DNA of 64,000 nt from Acinetobacter qingfengensis (lineage in GTDB: Bacteria > Pseudomonadota > Gammaproteobacteria > Pseudomonadales > Moraxellaceae): positions 124,001 through 188,000 of the forward strand of contig NZ_VXKN01000001.1 in the NCBI RefSeq assembly GCF_008693185.1. Direction: 5' to 3'. The number at the start of each line of letters is the position of its first letter. Positions within the stretch are counted from its first letter, which is position 1. Below are positions 1 to 8,412 of the stretch, in pieces. The notes beneath the pieces are model-generated. The model searched no databases. It was not told the origin of the DNA and saw nothing but the letters and a program-made list of their open reading frames with translations. Made by a program: the position numbers and the translations under genes.

Positions 1-2
1 TC

Positions 3-23
3 AGTGCTTTGAGTGAGCACTTT
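3..23 (+). terminator. Possible terminator hairpin at window edge
   Basis: The arms AGTGCT and AGCACT enclose a 7-base loop and are followed by a short T run. This could end a gene lying upstream of the window. The stem is only 6 bp and the T run is weak, so the call is tentative. Confidence 0.35.
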
Positions 24-79
24 TCAGCGAGTATTGAAAATTTAAAATTAAAAAGTTAAATAGGTAACCTGAGGTCATA

Positions 80-589
80 ATGCAACAAAAACTACCGTAT
101 AAAGTGTTGTGTGTTTGTTTGGGAAATATTTGTCGTTCTCCAACTGCCGAAGTGGTTTTAAGGACGACAGCTCATCATGCAGGATTAAACCTCTACGTTG
201 ATTCTGCTGGCACAGCAAATTATCACATTGGTGAAGCACCAGATCAACGCAGTCAGTATTATGCAAAAATACATGGTTATGATTTGAGTAAGCTTCAAGC
301 CAGACAGATTACGATGGTTGATTTTGATGAATTTGATCTGATTTTGGCTATGGATGAAAATAATCTACACAATGTAAAAAAAATGATGCAATGTGCAGGG
401 AAAACCTTAAAAAAGCAATCACTTCGTGCTAGCCTTGCTTTAATGACAGCACATGATCCATTGTATCCAGATCAATCTGTTCCGGATCCATATTATGGCA
501 AAGCTCAGGATTTTGAAAATGTAATTCACTTATGTGAATCGAGTAGTCGAGGCTGGGTGCAATACTTGCAGTCGCAAGTTCATGGCTAA
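80..589 (+). CDS. Low-molecular-weight protein-tyrosine phosphatase
   Basis: This cytoplasmic enzyme hydrolyses phosphotyrosine on proteins. The phosphate-binding loop C-X5-R-S (CLGNICRS) lies at residues 13-20, where the family places it, and the general-acid segment DPYY lies in the last third, after VP. At 169 residues it is close to the usual 150-165. The ATG at 80 has a GAGG-type ribosome site just upstream. Members of this family in capsule clusters (Wzb) reverse a tyrosine autokinase, but no kinase or capsule gene lies here. The neighbour is murB, so a housekeeping or cell-envelope role is more likely. The substrate is unknown. Confidence 0.88.
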   Translation: MQQKLPYKVLCVCLGNICRSPTAEVVLRTTAHHAGLNLYVDSAGTANYHIGEAPDQRSQYYAKIHGYDLSKLQARQITMVDFDEFDLILAMDENNLHNVKKMMQCAGKTLKKQSLRASLALMTAHDPLYPDQSVPDPYYGKAQDFENVIHLCESSSRGWVQYLQSQVHG

Positions 590-724
590 ATCAAACATTT
601 GATTCATTACTGGCTCAATTATGAAATTATTTTTTTCATGTCAAGAAAACAAACATAAGGAATTCCGCAAGAGATCTTTGCTTTATGTTATAACTTCCCA
701 TATCTCTGCTTGTAGGACAAAAAA

Positions 725-1765
725 GTGAATGTTGTTCAACATCAATTTGACTTAACTGCTCTTAATACTCTGGCTTTATACAGTCAGACCAGTGACTATG
801 TGAGAATTGATGCCATTGATCAGATTGAAGACGTTGTACAGTATGCCAAGCAACATCAACTTAATATTTTTATCTTGTCTGGTGGTAGCAATGTACTTTT
901 ACCTGAAAAATTTCAGTCACTAACGGTACACATGTTGAATCAGGGAAAGGAAATTGTTTCTGAAGATGATGACTTTGTGGTAATTAAAGTTCAGGCAGGA
1001 GAAATATGGCATGATTTTGTCTGTGACTGTTGTGCGAAAGGTTATCATGGACTTGAGAACCTGGCATTAATTCCCGGACGTGTAGGCGCTGCACCGATTC
1101 AAAATATTGGTGCATACGGTGTTGAAGCTGGTGAGTTTATCGAGCATATTTGGGCGTATGATTTACAACAACAACAACACGTCAATTTTACCGCAGACCA
1201 ATGCCAATTTGCTTATCGGGACAGTATTTTTAAACAACAGGCAGGCCGATATTTGATCTATGCACTAAGTTTTAGATTACGTAAACAGGCCGATTTAAAA
1301 TTAAATTATGCAGATGTTGCTAAACGTGTTGGTGATACGCCAACGGCTGAGAAATTACTGAATACTATTGTGAAAATTCGCAGTGAAAAACTACCACAAC
1401 CGGCACTGTATCCTAATGCAGGAAGTTTTTTTAAAAATCCAATCTTATCAGCTTTAGAATTTACTACATTTATTCAGAAGCATCCTAACGCACCACATTA
1501 TCTACAGGCAGATGGTTCTGTAAAAGTTGCAGCAGGCTGGTTGATTGATCAGGCTGGCTGGAAAGGTAAAAAACTTGGTCAAGTCGGTATGTTTGAGCGA
1601 CAAGCATTGGTATTGGTTAATTATGGTCAGGCGAATTTGCAGGATGTACAACGAACTTATCAAACAATTCAAACAGAGATTTTTCAAAAATTTGCCATAG
1701 TATTGCAACCAGAACCTGTTCAAATTAATCGTTCTGGGCAAATTCAGCCGTATGTCATGATTTAA
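725..1765 (+). CDS. murB: UDP-N-acetylenolpyruvoylglucosamine reductase MurB
   Basis: MurB is the FAD- and NADPH-dependent enzyme that reduces UDP-GlcNAc-enolpyruvate to UDP-MurNAc, the second committed step of peptidoglycan precursor synthesis in the cytoplasm. The N-terminal FAD-binding part shows LSGGSNVLLP (about residues 50-60) and the signature IPGRVGAAPIQNIGAYGVE (about 116-134). The serine that protonates the intermediate is in PNAGSFFKNP (about 233). The C-terminal SVKVAAGWLIDQAGWKG block is also typical. The 346-residue length matches the E. coli-type (type I) enzyme. The start is a GTG with an AGGA-like site 6-8 bases upstream; no in-frame ATG fits better. Confidence 0.95.
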   Translation: MNVVQHQFDLTALNTLALYSQTSDYVRIDAIDQIEDVVQYAKQHQLNIFILSGGSNVLLPEKFQSLTVHMLNQGKEIVSEDDDFVVIKVQAGEIWHDFVCDCCAKGYHGLENLALIPGRVGAAPIQNIGAYGVEAGEFIEHIWAYDLQQQQHVNFTADQCQFAYRDSIFKQQAGRYLIYALSFRLRKQADLKLNYADVAKRVGDTPTAEKLLNTIVKIRSEKLPQPALYPNAGSFFKNPILSALEFTTFIQKHPNAPHYLQADGSVKVAAGWLIDQAGWKGKKLGQVGMFERQALVLVNYGQANLQDVQRTYQTIQTEIFQKFAIVLQPEPVQINRSGQIQPYVMI

Positions 1766-1785
1766 ATTTTGGGGAAATGAGACTT

Positions 1786-2874
1786 ATGGCAAAAAAAGTA
1801 CATACATTGATTACGTTGTCGCGTAGCTTGTTTGTGCTAATGCTATGTGCTATTGCCTTAACACTGTTTATGTATTCTCCTTTTTATGCAAAAAGTGCTT
1901 TGTGGCTTCTAAATAAATTAACAGATGTTCGGGTGGATCCTGTCGCAGCAGAAAGTCAAAAAACAGGGCAGCTCAGTTTGGAAAGTACTTATGAACCGGG
2001 CTCACCAGAATGGGTTGCCAGACAGGCATATCTAGCTGAAGTGAATAAAGCACTGAATGATGGTCAGGTCGACGACTTTAGTTATTTGCAGCATCGCTAT
2101 GATTTGCTACAGCAAATGATCAAGCAACAAAAAGCCAAAGAACAGTCAAACACATTAGAACAAGCATCTGAATCAGACATAGAGCAGGCGGCTTCTGTAG
2201 ATTATTTTCAGCAATTAATTCCTGATGAAAATGAACCATTATTTCAGCAATATCGTGAATTTTTAGTAAAAAACCAACAAGGAAATAGTAAGAAATATCC
2301 TCATAAGAAACAAAGTAGACCGAAGGAATCAGTTCCTTCTCCTTTTATTCTACAACGTCCGGATCACCAACCGCATGCAATTGTGATTCTTGGGGGAGGG
2401 TTAATGGCAGGTAAACAAAAAGGACAAATTATTTTAAATCCATATACGCAAAAACGTTTACAAACTGCGATTGAAATTTATAACAAATACCATTTACCGA
2501 TTCTACTCAGTGGTGTTGAATCACCTTATATGCAAAAATGGCTAAAACAACACGATATTGAAGCGCAATTTTTAGAAAATCGTAGTATGAATACCTGTGA
2601 AAATACTCGATTTAGTGCGCTTTTGTTACAAAAACAGGGCGGTGCACCAACGGTATTTCTTGTGACAGATGCCTATCATATGCCGAGATCAAGACAATTA
2701 TTTGCGCAAAATGGGATTGAAACTATTCCTGTTGTTGCATCATTGCCAAATGCATTGACTGAATGGCAGCCTAGTCGCCAAAACTGGATGCATAGCCGTC
2801 GTGCAAATTATGAATTACTTGCACTGATCCGCAGTAAATGGATTGGTGAAAGTAATTGTCGGGAGGTACCTTAA
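1786..2874 (+). CDS. DUF218 (SanA/ElyC/YdcF-like) membrane-anchored envelope protein
   Basis: An N-terminal membrane segment (about residues 10-35) is followed by a variable, Gln- and Glu-rich linker to about residue 190, then the DUF218 domain. That domain begins HAIVILGGG and contains LLSGVES, the ENTRFSA-type helix and TDAYHMPRSRQLF, all typical of the family. ElyC and SanA relatives affect peptidoglycan or lipid-carrier metabolism and vancomycin tolerance in E. coli; the biochemical reaction is not settled. The position just after murB fits an envelope role. The ATG at 1786 was chosen over the in-frame ATG at 1777 because GGGGA at 1771-1775 is 10 bases from the former and only 1 base from the latter. 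Confidence 0.78.
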   Translation: MAKKVHTLITLSRSLFVLMLCAIALTLFMYSPFYAKSALWLLNKLTDVRVDPVAAESQKTGQLSLESTYEPGSPEWVARQAYLAEVNKALNDGQVDDFSYLQHRYDLLQQMIKQQKAKEQSNTLEQASESDIEQAASVDYFQQLIPDENEPLFQQYREFLVKNQQGNSKKYPHKKQSRPKESVPSPFILQRPDHQPHAIVILGGGLMAGKQKGQIILNPYTQKRLQTAIEIYNKYHLPILLSGVESPYMQKWLKQHDIEAQFLENRSMNTCENTRFSALLLQKQGGAPTVFLVTDAYHMPRSRQLFAQNGIETIPVVASLPNALTEWQPSRQNWMHSRRANYELLALIRSKWIGESNCREVP

Positions 2875-2876
2875 AT

Positions 2877-3908
2877 ATGGCAAATATTCCGTTTATGCAT
2901 CCTATGATGCTGCAATCTACACAATTGCCTGTACCTGATCGAAACAATACGCCGGAAGCGTTGCCGATTTTTGATCTTGAAAAAATGCCTGTTGTAAATT
3001 CCGCAGTGGAAGGGTATCGGCGTTTATATGGTTTGGATCATTTATCCGGCACACATTGGCAAGGTTATTTGAACATCACAAAATTCAAAATCCATGTTCA
3101 GGTTTTTCAGCCGGATGTCGAAAAAATAAAGGGTACAGTCTGGTTGATTCATGGTTATCTGGAACATAGTGGTATTTATCAACCCATTATCAAAGAATTA
3201 CTAGAACAGGACTTTAGCGTAATCACTTATGATTTACCAGGTCATGGCTTAAGTGATGGAACCGTTGCGGGTATTGCAAATTTTGATGATTATCAGGATG
3301 TATTGTTAGGGATTAGACAAGTGGTGGAACCTGTCAGACAATTGCCTAAGCCTTGGCTGGGAATTGGACAAAGTACTGGTGGGGCTATTCTCATGCATCA
3401 TATTCTGGACTATGCAGAGCAACGTCGGGATCCGATGGTGGACCGAGTTTTATTGTTATCCCCATTGGTGAGACCCGCTAAATCTGCATGGTGGCATAAT
3501 TCGATTGGTTTGGGTATTGTGAGTCGCATTAAAAGGCAAGTACCACGACATTTTCGCAGAAATAATCACAATCCGGAATTTTTACGTTTTGTACGTTTAC
3601 AGGATCCATTACAACCAAGAACTATGAGTATGGACTGGATTCTGGCAATGGCAAAATGGATGGTACAAATGGAACAACGCCCCGCTTGTCGTATTCCTGT
3701 ATGGTTAGCTCAGGGAGCATTGGATCAAACTGTAGACTGGCAATATAATATTGAATATATTCGCAAAAAATTTCGGTTACAAACTTCTCTTATTTTAGAG
3801 GAAGGCTCTCATCAATTGATTAATGAGCGTGCTGATATCCGGGCTGCGTTGACTGGTTTAATACCTGCTTTTTTACATGCACAATATAAACGTCAATATT
3901 ATCAATAA
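2877..3908 (+). CDS. Alpha/beta hydrolase, monoacylglycerol-lipase/lysophospholipase type
   Basis: This is a serine hydrolase of the Hydrolase_4 (serine aminopeptidase S33-like) group. The oxyanion-side motif WLIHGYLEHSG is followed by the nucleophile elbow GQSTG, the acid in QGALDQTV and the histidine in EGSHQLINE, so a complete Ser-Asp-His triad can be drawn. Members cleave monoacylglycerols or lysophospholipids, and the substrate here is inferred only from this resemblance. There is no signal peptide, so it is probably cytoplasmic. The ATG at 2877 is preceded by GGGAGG at 2861-2866, better than the upstream TTG at 2856. It follows the DUF218 gene by 2 bases, which implies cotranscription. 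Confidence 0.8.
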   Translation: MANIPFMHPMMLQSTQLPVPDRNNTPEALPIFDLEKMPVVNSAVEGYRRLYGLDHLSGTHWQGYLNITKFKIHVQVFQPDVEKIKGTVWLIHGYLEHSGIYQPIIKELLEQDFSVITYDLPGHGLSDGTVAGIANFDDYQDVLLGIRQVVEPVRQLPKPWLGIGQSTGGAILMHHILDYAEQRRDPMVDRVLLLSPLVRPAKSAWWHNSIGLGIVSRIKRQVPRHFRRNNHNPEFLRFVRLQDPLQPRTMSMDWILAMAKWMVQMEQRPACRIPVWLAQGALDQTVDWQYNIEYIRKKFRLQTSLILEEGSHQLINERADIRAALTGLIPAFLHAQYKRQYYQ

Positions 3909-3913
3909 TATGC

Positions 3914-4696
3914 ATGATGAATAGAAATATGAGAATCTCAATCATTGGTGCTGGGCGGGTTGCAACGCATTTGGCAATAGCTTTATTCCAAAAAGATATT
4001 TGTATTCATAGCATATATAGCCAGACATTGACTAATGCGCAAAGATTGGCAAAACAGGTACAGGCACAGCCTATTCAGGCACTTAAACAACTTGAATTAG
4101 TTGATATTCTTATTATTGCTGTCAGCGATGCGCAGATCGATCATGTTGCCAGGCAATTGGCTGAAAATCAATATCAAGGATTAACTGTACATACCTCAGG
4201 CAGTACTTCTCTGAATGTACTTTGTCAGTATCAGTTAAGAGCAGGTGTCTTTTATCCTTTACAAACCTTTAGTTTAAATCAAAAAATTGATTGGCTACAG
4301 ACACCAATTTTTCTTGAGGCCAGTCACTCATCTGATTTAAGTCAATTACATCAGTTGGCTGATCAGCTTTCAAATAAAATCTATCATTATGATTCGCAGC
4401 AACGTTTAAGCTTGCATCTTGCGGCAGTGTTTGCCTGTAATTTTAGTAATTATTGTTATGATATTGCCCAACAACTATTGCAAAATCAGCAGGTAGATCC
4501 AGATTTATTGTTGCCACTAATTCAAGGTACAGCAAATAAATTAAAACAACAAACGGCTTATGAGAATCAGACTGGTCCAGCAATGCGTCACGATGACAAT
4601 ATCCTGCAATTACATCAACAAGAATTGCAACATTATGCCGAATGGTTAAAGATTTATCAGTTGATGAGTGATGCAATTCGACACCGACATAAGTAA
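3914..4696 (+). CDS. Rossmann-fold DUF2520 protein
   Basis: The N-terminus ISIIGAGRVATHLA is a glycine-rich dinucleotide-binding motif (Rossmann fold, NADP oxidoreductase coenzyme F420-dependent type). After it come VDILIIAVSDAQI and VHTSGSTSLNVL, and a helical C-terminal half containing HLAAVFACNFSNY, the DUF2520 signature. The family resembles pyrroline-5-carboxylate reductase and 6-phosphogluconate dehydrogenase in layout, but its reaction is not established. It follows the hydrolase gene by 5 bases and ends 1 base before the stop of the convergent diguanylate cyclase gene. At 260 residues it is slightly short of the usual 280-300. Confidence 0.75.
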   Translation: MMNRNMRISIIGAGRVATHLAIALFQKDICIHSIYSQTLTNAQRLAKQVQAQPIQALKQLELVDILIIAVSDAQIDHVARQLAENQYQGLTVHTSGSTSLNVLCQYQLRAGVFYPLQTFSLNQKIDWLQTPIFLEASHSSDLSQLHQLADQLSNKIYHYDSQQRLSLHLAAVFACNFSNYCYDIAQQLLQNQQVDPDLLLPLIQGTANKLKQQTAYENQTGPAMRHDDNILQLHQQELQHYAEWLKIYQLMSDAIRHRHK

Positions 4697-4697
4697 T

Positions 4698-5693
4698 TTA
4701 TTCCTGGATTAAGTTTTTGCTGTGCTTGCGATGACGTTTATTGTTATACATGTGTTGATCTGCAACCTCCATTAATGTTGTCAATTGTTTTCCATCTTTT
4801 GGATATAGGGCATAGCCGACACTAATACTAATATTGATCGCCTGATTTTTATAATAAAAAGCTTCTGAACAAACCTGAATAAAGCGATTAATCAGAAGTT
4901 GAATTGCATCCGCTGTGTGAATATTTGCTAAAAAAACTGCAAATTCATCACCACCTAGACGAACAATTAAATCATCCTTACGAATTTGTCGTTTAAGACG
5001 TTTGCCGACTTCGATTAAAGCCAAATCACCGGCACGATGCCCATAATGATCATTAATAAATTTTAAATCATTCATATCAATCATAAGTAGACCAGCATGT
5101 TGATGATTATTTTTTTCAAAATACTCCGATAAAATCGCACGAGTATTTAAACCAGTTAAATAATCCATCGAAGCCAGTTTAATTTGTTTTTCCAGTTTGA
5201 TGGATTGATAAAGTGCAGCAGAAATCGTATCTGACAAAAGATTAAGTAATTGTAAATCTTGTTTTGAAAAAGCATCTTTCTGATTGGAAAAAAGTAAATA
5301 GACACCAACAGCCTGTTCTTGAAAAAAGAGTGGTAGTACAACGATTGACTCGAAACTCATGGTTTTTCTGATGTTAATATTTACCCGATCATCACCCTGG
5401 TAATCCATACTATAAATAAGCTTTTTATTTTTAATGGCATAACCTGCTAATCCATCATTTAAATGGAAACGTTTACCAATATAACTTTGAACATTTTTGG
5501 AGACCGCATGGCAAACAATATAATCATCTTCAAGCAAAGTTAATGCTGAAGCTGTTGCATTAGTTAAATTTTGAATGTCTTCCACTAAAAGTTTCATAAT
5601 GGCATGAACATCCGTTCCCAGTTTTATGATCTGAGTTTGTAGTTCAATAACATTTAACAACTGTTTTTGGGAAAAGTAGAAATCTCTTGCCAT
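4698..5693 (-). CDS. GAF-GGDEF diguanylate cyclase
   Basis: The first half (about residues 15-165) reads as a GAF sensor domain (DGLAGYAIKN, VVLPLFFQEQAVGVYLLFS). The second half is a GGDEF domain with MDYLTGLNTRA at its start and an intact catalytic RLGGDEFAVFL. An RKDD sequence lies exactly five residues before GGDEF, matching the RxxD inhibitory site, so the enzyme should make cyclic di-GMP from two GTP and be product-inhibited. No membrane segment is visible, so it is probably a soluble sensor of a small molecule. The ligand is unknown. It is transcribed alone, convergent with the DUF2520 gene. The pga exopolysaccharide genes at 28-32 kb are a plausible indirect target (inference). Confidence 0.88.
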   Translation of the reverse strand: MARDFYFSQKQLLNVIELQTQIIKLGTDVHAIMKLLVEDIQNLTNATASALTLLEDDYIVCHAVSKNVQSYIGKRFHLNDGLAGYAIKNKKLIYSMDYQGDDRVNINIRKTMSFESIVVLPLFFQEQAVGVYLLFSNQKDAFSKQDLQLLNLLSDTISAALYQSIKLEKQIKLASMDYLTGLNTRAILSEYFEKNNHQHAGLLMIDMNDLKFINDHYGHRAGDLALIEVGKRLKRQIRKDDLIVRLGGDEFAVFLANIHTADAIQLLINRFIQVCSEAFYYKNQAINISISVGYALYPKDGKQLTTLMEVADQHMYNNKRHRKHSKNLIQE

Positions 5694-6211
5694 GAAAGTC
5701 TAAGTTGGTTTCAATTTTTACACAAATTATATATAAAACAGCATAAATAAAAACCAGATTTATATGCTTCTTAAAAAATAATTTTGTAAACAATGATGTT
5801 GATCAATCAGTTAAAGATAAATGATTTCTATAAATATCTAAAATACAGAATACAATTCTATATATTTTAATGCATCATATAAATTCAAATTATTATTTTA
5901 AAAAATATTAATGTTCTTAAGCTTTAAAAATTTTAATTAAATAAGGTGATTTGTATATTTTAATACAGTTTTAATTGACTTTTTATTTAACAAAAAATAT
6001 AAAAATTTAACAAATTATTGTAAGGGGAAGGCTATTTTTACACACTGTTTGATGTTAGTGTGAAAAATTCATATTTGATTTGATCATTGTGAAATGAGCA
6101 ATAAAACATTATTAGGCATCTTATTTGCTTATTAATTTATTCAATGGATGGATTGTATCATGAGTACGGCTGATACAAAACAATAAATGAACCTGAAATA
6201 GAGAGGTAACG
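5694..6211. other. AT-rich intergenic region
   Basis: About 500 very AT-rich bases separate the diguanylate cyclase start from the small ORF at 6212. It must hold the promoters of both units, but I could not single out convincing -35/-10 pairs among the many AT stretches. No coding region or clear repeat is seen before 6212. Confidence 0.5.
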
Positions 6212-6313
6212 ATGATGACGAATAAAGTTTATCTTGGTATATCTTTAACGACTGCATTAGCAGTAACCGTTGTGTTTCATTCAGTTATTGGTTATGTTCT
6301 GCAAAACTTATAG
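6212..6313 (+). CDS. 33-residue single-pass membrane micropeptide
   Basis: This short frame starts with ATG ATG, about 6 bases after a strong GAGAGG ribosome site at 6201-6206, and ends at TAG 6311-6313. It encodes 33 residues: a short polar start (MMTNKVY) and then one hydrophobic segment of about 25 residues ending VLQNL. A good factor-independent terminator follows at 6358. The ribosome site, hydrophobic segment and terminator together support a real small gene. I do not recognise the family. Small inner-membrane proteins often modulate a larger membrane partner, but nothing here names one. Confidence 0.6.
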   Translation: MMTNKVYLGISLTTALAVTVVFHSVIGYVLQNL

Positions 6314-6357
6314 TTTTTATAAGTTTGAATATTTAACTAAATTTTCTCATAATAACA

Positions 6358-6391
6358 GGACGTCTATTCCGGTAAATAGATGTCCTTTTTT
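6358..6391 (+). terminator. Terminator overlapping the 3' end of the RluA-family gene
   Basis: Two 11-base arms (GGACGTCTATT and AATAGATGTCC, one G-U pair) enclose a 6-base loop and are followed by six T. On the plus strand it would end the micropeptide transcript. Its left arm includes the stop codon of the convergent pseudouridine synthase gene. Confidence 0.8.
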
Positions 6392-7272
6392 GAGCTAAAG
6401 TACATTTGCTGTTGAGTTAAAGGATCTTCAAAGTAAATATATTTCGCAAGTAGCTGTAATGGCTGATTAAAGTTTTCAATATCATGTTTTATTTTTGGAT
6501 ATAAACGGTCATTTTTTAATGCTAAACCAAGTGCATTCATGTGTACACGTAATTGATGTTGTTTTCCTGTGATTGGATTAAGCTGATATTTCGCCCAAAA
6601 ATGATTATGTTCCAATATATCAATTTCTGTATGACTGTTTGCAACACCGTCATTTATACACATTGTATAAAAAGGTTCACCTTTTTGCATAAATGCTGAA
6701 AAATGCATTGGAAAACTTAAATGTGCGTTATAAGAAGCAATAGCATGGTAAATTTTTTTGACCTTTTTCTGTGCAAATAATTGTTGGTAGATCCCTCGAG
6801 TTAATTTATTTTTTGAAATAAGAATTAAGCCTGCAGTTTCACGATCCAGCCGATGAATGGGTGTCAGGTCTGCATTTCCTGTATCTTTTTTTAGACGGGT
6901 GAGTAATGTTTGTTGTACATATTGCCCAGTTGGGTTAACTGTCAGAAAATGAGGTTTATCTATTAACATAAACTCATCATTTTCAAAGAGAATTTCATAT
7001 GTAAAAGGAACTAGGGTTTCAGATCCCAGATGGCGATAGTAATAAATGTGTTGTTCTGATAAATAGAGGCTTTGTTGATTTAGGCATAAGCCCGATTGTG
7101 AAAAAACCAGACCATCCGCAAAACGTTGCAGCCATTCCTGTCTGGAAATATGAGCAAACTTATTGCAAAGAAATTCAAATGTTGTCTGATACTGTATGGA
7201 AAATGGCAAAAATACAGTGCTAGGACTAACGCCATCCCGTAGAGGTGGTTTGAATTGTTGTGCAGATAACAT
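6364..7272 (-). CDS. RluA-family RNA pseudouridine synthase
   Basis: It isomerises uridine to pseudouridine in rRNA or tRNA. The catalytic motif HRLDRETAGL (Asp nucleophile) is intact at about residue 140, followed by the family blocks KKIYHAI and GKQHQLRVHMNALG near the C-terminus. The N-terminal 80 residues (PLRDGVSPSTVFLP, then a short S4-like stretch) match a subgroup common in Acinetobacter and Pseudomonas. I cannot tell which RNA position it modifies. The length of 302 residues is normal. It is transcribed alone, and its stop codon is inside the terminator of the opposing micropeptide gene. Confidence 0.85.
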   Translation of the reverse strand: MLSAQQFKPPLRDGVSPSTVFLPFSIQYQTTFEFLCNKFAHISRQEWLQRFADGLVFSQSGLCLNQQSLYLSEQHIYYYRHLGSETLVPFTYEILFENDEFMLIDKPHFLTVNPTGQYVQQTLLTRLKKDTGNADLTPIHRLDRETAGLILISKNKLTRGIYQQLFAQKKVKKIYHAIASYNAHLSFPMHFSAFMQKGEPFYTMCINDGVANSHTEIDILEHNHFWAKYQLNPITGKQHQLRVHMNALGLALKNDRLYPKIKHDIENFNQPLQLLAKYIYFEDPLTQQQMYFSSKKDIYLPE

Positions 7273-7396
7273 GATATAAATGGCTGAAAAATCTATTAAT
7301 AACAGATTTTATCATTTTGAATGATGAAGTCATATAATGGCGTATACAAATAAGCAAATATTTGTTTAGATGGGTTAATTTAAGGGTATAGAGTAA

Positions 7397-7762
7397 ATGA
7401 TGAACCCAATATCACAAATTTTGATTATTGCCATTGCTATTTTACATTTCTATATTTTGTTGTTGGAAATGTTTTTGTGGGATAAGCCCGCAGGTATGAA
7501 GGCATTTGGACATAATGCAGAAAAAGCTAAAATTACAAAAGTTTATGCACAAAATCAGGGATTATATAATGGATTTCTGGCGGCTGGATTATTATGGTCG
7601 ATATTTTTAGATATTCCATTTGCAGTACAAGTGGCAAATTTCTTTTTAATCTGTGTTGCTTTGGCAGGTGTGTATGGTGGTATGACTGCTAGTAAAAAGA
7701 TTATTCTTATTCAGGCTGTTCCTGCATTAATCACCTTAATGGTATTAAATCTTCAGCATTAA
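7397..7762 (+). CDS. DUF1304 integral membrane protein
   Basis: A 121-residue protein with four predicted membrane segments (about residues 5-25, 50-68, 73-95 and 100-118). The opening HFYILLLEMFLWDKPAG and the internal NQGLYNGFLAAGLLW block are the DUF1304 signature. Function is unknown in the family. Two in-frame ATG codons (7397 and 7400) are possible starts. It stands alone between two intergenic gaps. Confidence 0.8.
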   Translation: MMNPISQILIIAIAILHFYILLLEMFLWDKPAGMKAFGHNAEKAKITKVYAQNQGLYNGFLAAGLLWSIFLDIPFAVQVANFFLICVALAGVYGGMTASKKIILIQAVPALITLMVLNLQH

Positions 7763-7944
7763 CTGATATTTTAGGTAGGATTCTGATTCCAAAAATGATT
7801 TTATAATCAAAACAGAGCGTTTTACTGAATTATGGAAAATTAATGGTCAATAGGTTTGAGTTGTATTCGTTCTTTCATGTGAATTTTACCCAGAATTCGC
7901 TTAATGGTAAGATAACTTTTCCCTGCCAATATTATTGATCAGTT

Positions 7945-8412
7945 ATGATAACCCACTTTTCGACTACCCTGCATCAGGAAGATGAAACTGCACGTTTCGC
8001 CCAGATTCTGGCAAAGCATATTACCAAAGGACTTGTATTTTTAATTGGAGATCTGGGGGCAGGAAAAACCACATTAACACGTTATTGGTTACAGGCTCTT
8101 GGACATCGAGGAACAGTCAAAAGTCCAACCTATACGTTAGTGGAGCCATATATGCTGGCTGATCGTCATGTTTATCATTTTGATTTATATCGATTACAGG
8201 ATCCTTATGAGCTGGAATTAATGGGTATTCGTGATTATTTACAGCAAAGCAATAGTTTATTGTTGGTTGAGTGGCCATCTAAAGGTGAGGGTGTATTACC
8301 TGAACCTGATTATATCTTACGATTGACTGCTGAAAATGAAACACGTCAGTTAGAATTAAGTGGGGCAGATGTTGTGATTGAACAAGTCAAGGCAGCATGG
8401 CATGCATACTAA
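7945..8412 (+). CDS. tsaE: tRNA threonylcarbamoyladenosine biosynthesis ATPase TsaE
   Basis: TsaE is the small P-loop ATPase that works with TsaB and TsaD to place threonylcarbamoyl on A37 of ANN-decoding tRNAs. Walker A is GDLGAGKTTLTR (about residues 36-47), followed by the SPTYTLVEPY and FDLYRL blocks typical of the family and the LLLVEWP strand. At 155 residues the length is normal. It overlaps the mutL start by 11 bases. In E. coli amiB sits between tsaE and mutL; here that gene is absent. Confidence 0.95.
   Translation: MITHFSTTLHQEDETARFAQILAKHITKGLVFLIGDLGAGKTTLTRYWLQALGHRGTVKSPTYTLVEPYMLADRHVYHFDLYRLQDPYELELMGIRDYLQQSNSLLLVEWPSKGEGVLPEPDYILRLTAENETRQLELSGADVVIEQVKAAWHAY

Noticed and set aside
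80..589. Wzb of a capsule locus
   Set aside because: No tyrosine autokinase, wza or glycosyltransferase genes are adjacent; the context is murB.
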